Below are positions 30,453 to 35,104 of a stretch of DNA of 35,104 nt, piece after piece. The stretch lies in contig CANQKB010000004.1 in NCBI GenBank assembly GCA_947624405.1, forward strand, positions 1-35,104, written 5' to 3'. Within the stretch, counting starts at the first letter, position 1. Every line of letters starts with the position of its first letter. The position numbers were made by a program, and so were the translations under genes. Source of the DNA: an uncultured Clostridia bacterium. Its GTDB lineage: Bacteria > Bacillota > Clostridia > TANB77 > CAG-508. The notes under the pieces were generated by a model. The model ran no database searches, had not been told where the DNA came from, and saw nothing but the letters and a program-made list of their open reading frames with translations.

Positions 30453-31091
30453 TTATTTTTTCTTTTTTTGCACTGAAAATCCAAATTTTCCCATTTTTTC
30501 TCCAAGCTTATAGTATCCACCATTTGCATATGCAATCAAATCACATTTTGATATGTCAAAAGCACCGTTTTCATCAATATATTTTTCGTCTGCATTAATT
30601 GCCAGAACATCTGCTATAAACATATGATGACCACCTAAATCTTTTATTTCATCAACCTTGCATTCAATTGATACTGGGCTTTCTTTTATCATTGGGCATT
30701 TTACAAAATTTGCTTTTTCCTTAGTTAAGTGCATTTCTTTGAATTTGTCTACATCTTTACCAGATTTAACGCCACACCAATCTGTTGCATATACTAAATC
30801 TTCTGTCGTAAGATTTATAACAAATTCTTTTGTTTCTTTAATAATATTATATGAGTATCTCTCTGGTCTTACTGATATATATACTTTTGCTGGTGTTGAA
30901 CACGTAATCCCTGTCCATGCTATTGTAATTATATTGGATTTTTCCATATCTCCACATGATATCATTACTGCTGGAATTGGGTATACAAATGTTCCTGGTT
31001 TCCACATCACTTTACTCAAAACATTCTCCTCCTTAAATATTACTAAAAGTGTCACCATTAGTAGTATATCATTTTTTGATTTCTTTTTCAA
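30453..31091 (-). CDS. Flavin reductase-like domain protein (true start probably internal, near MWKPGTFVYPIPAVMISCGD)
   Basis: WKPGTFVYPIPAVMISCGDMEKSNIITIAWTGITCSTPAKVYISVRPERYSYNIIKETKEFVINL. Confidence 0.88.
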   Translation of the reverse strand: MKKKSKNDILLMVTLLVIFKEENVLSKVMWKPGTFVYPIPAVMISCGDMEKSNIITIAWTGITCSTPAKVYISVRPERYSYNIIKETKEFVINLTTEDLVYATDWCGVKSGKDVDKFKEMHLTKEKANFVKCPMIKESPVSIECKVDEIKDLGGHHMFIADVLAINADEKYIDENGAFDISKCDLIAYANGGYYKLGEKMGKFGFSVQKKKK

Positions 31092-31209
31092 GATATCTTT
31101 TCACTTTTATTGTATTATTTTCATATTATATTTATGACATATATTTTTGGATAGTTTTTTGAAAATCACTTTAAACTTAATTTATGCCTTGGAAAGGAAT
31201 GAATAATAT

Positions 31210-31891
31210 ATGGCTAAAATTTTAGTATATAACAATGATACAAATAGAATGGAAACATATTATAAAGGTGAGGATGAAGCCATGCCATATAATACTGGCA
31301 GAACTTTAAAAGTAAAAGAATTTAGAGGCTCTAGTAAAAGCCCTACTCTTTGGACTAGTAAACGTGCTATGCAAGCTTGGAATAGTCAAAGATATATTTG
31401 GGGAGGAGCAATTCCTGTTGGTTTTGCATTTAAAAGATCTTGGGAAGGTGGACATTCTGGTCAAAGTCAACATTATGCAGGTGTTGCCTTTGATGTTGCT
31501 CAAACATTTACAAATGCTCAAAGAAATGCTTTAAGAAATAGTGCTAAAAATTCTGGTGTTTGGTCTTATGTCGAACCCGCTTCTCTTACTCCTACATGGG
31601 TTCACTTTGATAAAAGAGCCTTAAGTTCTGCATGTGCTAGTGGTGGCTTTCCACAAGTTAAAAGAGGCAGTGTTCGGTATGTACACCTTAGTTGCCCAAG
31701 ATGATTTAAACACATTAGGCTATCCAACTGGTGGCCTTGATGGAATTTTCGGTGCTAAAACAGAAGATGCTGTAAGGAGATATCAAACTAGCCGTGGCCT
31801 TGCATCTGATGGAATAATTGGTTGCAATACTTGGCGTTCTTTACAAGAAAATGTTATTGGAACTGGCAGAACAAGTACAACAATTGATTAA
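31210..31891 (+). CDS. M15-type peptidase-like domain plus peptidoglycan-binding domain, requires +1 frameshift at CGG 31675..31677
   Basis: ...GGHSGQSQHYAGVAFDVAQ...TPTWVHFDKR...GGFPQVKRGSV, skip C, GMYTLVAQDDLNTLGYPTGGLDGIFGAKTEDAVRRYQTSRGLASDGIIGCNTWRSL. Confidence 0.88.
31675..31677 (+). other. +1 frameshift site GTT-C-GGT (in-frame CGG), plus-strand gene
   Basis: GGC AGT GTT (C) GGT ATG TAC ACC TTA; zero frame stops at TGA after 9 codons (from CGG). Confidence 0.88.
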
Positions 31892-32013
31892 ACTTATTTT
31901 TGTGCACAACTTTCAGTTTCTGCTTAGATTTTCCTATACAATAAGAAAATTGGGCGTTAACGAAATTAAAGATATCGACGTCTACATGTGCAAAATTGCT
32001 TCGCATACACATA

Positions 32014-32051
32014 AAAAAGCACTAGTATTAATATTCTAACTAGTGCTTTTG
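32014..32051. terminator. Bidirectional hairpin AAAAGCACTAGT...ACTAGTGCTTTT
   Basis: Inverted repeat between convergent peptidase and sigE genes. Confidence 0.8.
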
Positions 32052-32090
32052 TTTATATTAATTTGATAACTCCTATTATATATTTCAACT

Positions 32091-32809
32091 TTATCCTGTC
32101 TTACTCAAAATCTCTTTTTTCATTTTATTAATAATCTTTTTTTCTAACCTAGATATGTAACTTTGTGATATACCGAAGCATATCTGCAACTTCTTTTTGT
32201 GTTTTCTCACGTCCTGCTCTAAATCCAAATCTTAACTCCATTATATCTTTTTCTCGTGGATTTAGTTTTTCCATTGAAGCCTTCAAAAGACTTTTATCAA
32301 CTTCATCTTCTATTCTTCGTGATGTAACATCATTATCTGTACCGTAATATATCCGATAACAAAAGTTCATTTCCATCGCCATCCTGATTTAACGGTTCAT
32401 CTATTGAAATTTCCCCTTTTATTTTATTGCTTCTCCTTAAATACATAAGTATCTCATTTTCTATACATCTCGAAGCATAAGTTGCAAGTTTTATCTTTTT
32501 TTCAGTATTAAAAGTATTAATAGCTTTCATAAGTCCAATTGTACCAATAGAAATTAAATCTTCTATTCCAACGCCTGTATTTTCAAACTTTTTTGCAATA
32601 TACACAACTAGTCTTAAATTTCTTTCAACTAATGTCTGCCTCGCCTCCATATCCTTTTGTGCAAGTCTTTTTAAAACTTCCTCTTCCTCTTTTGGATCAA
32701 GTGGTGGTGGAAGTGTCTGGCTTCCTGCTATATAAAAAATATCCTGAGAACTAGGTTCTTTATTAATATATTTGAGATATAATTTATTTAAAAATTCCCA
32801 TAAATTCAT
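32091..32809 (-). CDS. sigE: Sporulation sigma factor SigE, requires two +1 frameshifts (CGG 32344..32342 and CGG 32175..32173)
   Basis: [14 protein letters not shown]...[16 protein letters not shown]...[19 protein letters not shown] | [56 protein letters not shown] | [27 protein letters not shown]; about 238 aa after two C skips. Confidence 0.95.
32173..32175 (-). other. +1 frameshift site CTT-C-GGT (in-frame CGG) in sigE
   Basis: GAT ATG CTT (C) GGT ATA TCA CAA AGT TAC; zero frame ends at TAG after 8 codons (from CGG). Confidence 0.95.
32342..32344 (-). other. +1 frameshift site TTA-C-GGT (in-frame CGG) in sigE
   Basis: GAT ATA TTA (C) GGT ACA GAT AAT; zero frame: CGG TAC AGA TAA. Confidence 0.95.
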
Positions 32810-32826
32810 TTAACATCTTTCCTTTC

Positions 32827-33737
32827 TTATGTTTCATCTACAAAATCAAGTCCAACAAGACCTGAATATTCCCCATTTTTTGAAATAGGTTTATTATATA
32901 TTCCGTACAATTACATTTTGCTTTTTCGTATATACTCCATCAAATTTTATGTAGGCTTCATCTGGTTTAAACCCTATTAACATACCATTTTGTTTGCCTA
33001 GCGAAGAAAATGGTATGAGTCTAAATCTTGAGATGTAATCTTCTCCTATATCTTCTTTTAAATTTTCATTTGAATATATTATTTTTTCTAATTTATCTAA
33101 TATTTCTTTTGATATTATTTCTTCTAATTTGTCCCTTGTTGCTACAATTACTGGAATTCCGTGTTATAGGTTCTTTTAAAAGATTTCCTGAATCTATCAT
33201 CGCACGAAAACTTACACTTTTTTCTTGAAATATTACTGTTATATCGCAAAACATATTACTTTTATTAAATCTATTTTTAATTGCTTTAAATGCTATATTT
33301 ATTACGCATAAGCCTACTATTGCTCCCATAAATGCAATTTTTATTGGGTATGTACCTGTTAAAAAACCATTTTTATACAATACTTCTTGTGGTTTAATAT
33401 AATAAAGTAAAAAGAATGCACATCCTCCAAAAACAAATGATGTAAGATAAAATATTATTAAGTTTTTGAATAATAACTTTACATTTTCAGGTGAAAATGC
33501 TATATACACCATTGCAATTGAAAGCATAATTTTTAAAAGAATATTCGAATACAATTCGTTTTTTGTAAGATATGTACCTATAACATATACTGCACCTAAT
33601 GTACTCGATATTAGTATTTTCAACATTTTACATTTTGATTTTGTTACAACACCTGTTGCATACAGGATAATAGTATTCATGCATACATTTTCTAAAAAGA
33701 CTACATCTAAATATATAGTCATTTTCCTTCGCATCAC
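32827..33737 (-). CDS. spoIIGA: Sigma-E processing peptidase SpoIIGA, requires two +1 frameshifts (CGG 33161..33159 and CGG 32905..32903)
   Basis: MTIYLDVVFLENVCMN...SFRAMIDSGNLLKEPIT | GIPVIVATRDKLEEIIS...RFRLIPFSSLGKQNGMLIGFKPDEAYIKFDGVYTKKQNVIV | GIYNKPISKNGEYSGLVGLDFVDET*; DSGN catalytic motif; directly upstream of sigE. Confidence 0.94.
32903..32905 (-). other. +1 frameshift site GTA-C-GGA (in-frame CGG) in spoIIGA
   Basis: GTA ATT GTA (C) GGA ATA TAT AAT AAA CCT; zero frame: CGG AAT ATA TAA. Confidence 0.93.
33159..33161 (-). other. +1 frameshift site ACA-C-GGA (in-frame CGG) in spoIIGA
   Basis: CCT ATA ACA (C) GGA ATT CCA GTA ATT GTA. Confidence 0.93.
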
Positions 33738-33800
33738 CTCTTTCTTTGTATATTATAGTTCGTCTTTTTTTAAAATGCTGTCAAATTGTGCAGTAGAAAA

Positions 33801-33834
33801 AAAGAAATAATCTTTGTTTTTTGATTATTTCTTT
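33801..33834. terminator. Hairpin AAAGAAATAATC...GATTATTTCTTT
   Basis: 12-bp inverted repeat in the intergenic region between divergent spoIIGA and tetR genes. Confidence 0.55.
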
Positions 33835-33987
33835 GAAAATTACCATATTTTTTCATTTTTTATTAAAAAAATCCCATAAAATTCTGTCAAATTATATTAT
33901 TTTCTAAAATTTACTTGCACAAAGTTTTTTTTGAATATATAATTAAGTGTAGTAAACTTGAATTTTAAATTATAAAGAGGTATATAT

Positions 33988-34570
33988 ATGAATAGAACTA
34001 AACGTAAAATTTTTGAAACTTCAATGAATTTATTTGCAACTAAAGGATATGATGCAACAAGTATTGAGGAAATCACTTCTGTTGTTGGAGTTGCAAAAGG
34101 TACTCTTTACTATCACTTTTCTAGTAAAGAAGAAATTTTTAATTTTTTAATTGAAGAAGGAATGAAATTGCTAAAAAATAGCATGTTTATTAAAGTTGCA
34201 GCCTGCAATACACTATCGCAGAAACTAAAAGCTATCCTACTTATGCAAATTAAAGTTATGGTTAAATACCAGGATTTTATGACATTAGTTCTTAGTGACA
34301 GCTTAGGAAAAGGCTCTCGTAATTTAACTTGTAGAAAATATGTTTTTGAATACATCGATATCGTTAAAGATATTATTACTGAAAGCGTTAATAATCGGTG
34401 AAAATGATACAAGTATTGTTGTTAATATGGATTCAATTCCAACTATTGCTTGTAGCCTTTTTGGTACAACCTATTCTATTTTGCTATATAAAATTAAGTC
34501 TGGAAAAGAACTTGACATAAAATCCCTATATAATGAGTATGAAAATATCATTTTTCATAATTATACTTAA
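33988..34570 (+). CDS. TetR/AcrR-family transcriptional regulator, requires +1 frameshift at CGG 34396..34398
   Basis: NRTKRKIFETSMNLFATKGYDATSIEEITSVVGVAKGTLYYHFSSKEEIF...IITESVNN, skip C, GENDTSIVVNMDSIPTIACSLFGTTYSILLYKIKSGKELDIKSLYNEYENIIFHNYT*. Confidence 0.9.
34396..34398 (+). other. +1 frameshift site AAT-C-GGT (in-frame CGG followed directly by TGA), plus-strand gene
   Basis: GTT AAT AAT (C) GGT GAA AAT GAT ACA; zero frame: CGG TGA. Confidence 0.88.
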
Positions 34571-34584
34571 TATTTACTTTCACA

Positions 34585-35104
34585 TTATAATTGGTGTTGA
34601 TCTTTTGTATCATTTTCTTTTTGATCTATATATTCAACACTATCATCATCTAAGCAATACAATGCTAGCTTTCCTCCACCATGTCCACAACCTGTATCAA
34701 TTCTAATATATCCATCCTCTTCATTTCTCAAAATTTTTCTATCGCTTATTGGAGAATGTCCACATATTGTTATAAATCCATTATCTTTAGCTTTTTTATA
34801 TGCTCCTTTTACATCATCATGATTCTTTTCTCTTGCTTCTAACATAAATCTTAATTCTTTGTAACCCAGCTCATCATCATTATATTTATATCCTTGTCCA
34901 CTTTGTTTTATTTTCTTTATCATTGCCAAATTATCTGGTGGTGCAGAATGTACCAATAAATAATCACGGTCTTTTATTCTTTTTAAATCCTGGCTTCTGA
35001 TATACATTCCCCAGTTTTCATGTACTTTTGCTGTTTCACTTTGTATTGCTGCATTTGTTGCTTCATCTATCATTCCGTGGTCACCTGTAAGGGTATTCAT
35101 GGTG
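34585..35104 (-). CDS. Metallophosphoesterase (serine/threonine phosphatase-like), 5' part beyond the window
   Basis: LTGDHGMIDEATN...DYLLVHSAPP...TICGHSPISDRKILRNEEDGYIRIDTGCGHGGGKLALYCLDD. Confidence 0.82.
   Translation of the reverse strand, partial: TMNTLTGDHGMIDEATNAAIQSETAKVHENWGMYIRSQDLKRIKDRDYLLVHSAPPDNLAMIKKIKQSGQGYKYNDDELGYKELRFMLEAREKNHDDVKGAYKKAKDNGFITICGHSPISDRKILRNEEDGYIRIDTGCGHGGGKLALYCLDDDSVEYIDQKENDTKDQHQL

Noticed and set aside
31306-31521. Minus-strand ORF 31306..31521 opposite the peptidase
   Set aside because: Antisense to a domain-supported gene; no evidence of function.
32091-33737. spoIIGA-sigE as decayed pseudogenes in a lineage losing sporulation
   Set aside because: All four lesions are the same single C before GGW at a codon boundary, with full conservation elsewhere and no other lesions. 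Non-sporulation genes show the same lesion.
3042-34398. Simple CGG reassignment to another single amino acid (as reported for some bacteria)
   Set aside because: Reading CGG as any triplet keeps the zero frame, which hits a stop within 0-21 codons at every site. A +1 shift is required.
3042-34398. Classical slippery-site programmed frameshifting (prfB-like CUU-UGA or A-rich slippage)
   Set aside because: No common slippery heptamer, no shared SD-like stimulator seen, ten different upstream contexts; the only shared element is CGGW.

Overview
AT-rich (low-GC) Firmicutes/Clostridia-type chromosomal window, mostly housekeeping genes on the minus strand: peptidase U32, typA, plsC, cmk, two glycosyltransferases, pnp, rpsO, murB, glyS, secD/secF-like, HD protein, greA, aspS, mltG, polC, purF and others. 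A sporulation sigma-factor gene (sigK-like) is cut by the left edge and a spoIIGA-sigE operon lies near the right end. No tRNA, rRNA, CRISPR array or transposase was seen. Main observation: eight genes are split into two or three ORFs by ten +1 frameshifts, and all ten have the same form, NNN-C-GGW. One C sits exactly at a codon boundary in front of a GGA or GGT codon, so the zero-frame codon is CGG and the skipped-C frame reads Gly. I scanned every CGG in sense orientation by eye. I found no in-frame CGG read as ordinary Arg; every in-frame CGG in this window is one of the ten frameshift points. CGT, CGC and CGA are used as Arg. This suggests CGG is not a normal Arg codon in this organism, and that CGGN is read as a four-base Gly codon, or triggers obligatory +1 frameshifting onto tRNA-Gly. 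Sites lie in sigE (2), spoIIGA (2), an O-methyltransferase, a P-loop/Asp23-like protein, a conserved hypothetical, an SH3-domain protein, an M15-type peptidase with a peptidoglycan-binding domain, and a TetR regulator. Secondary observations: a perfect inverted pair of DnaA boxes plus a third near-match, a 147-bp inverted-repeat element with an unusual GC-richer core, and a terminator-like hairpin that buries a Shine-Dalgarno sequence.
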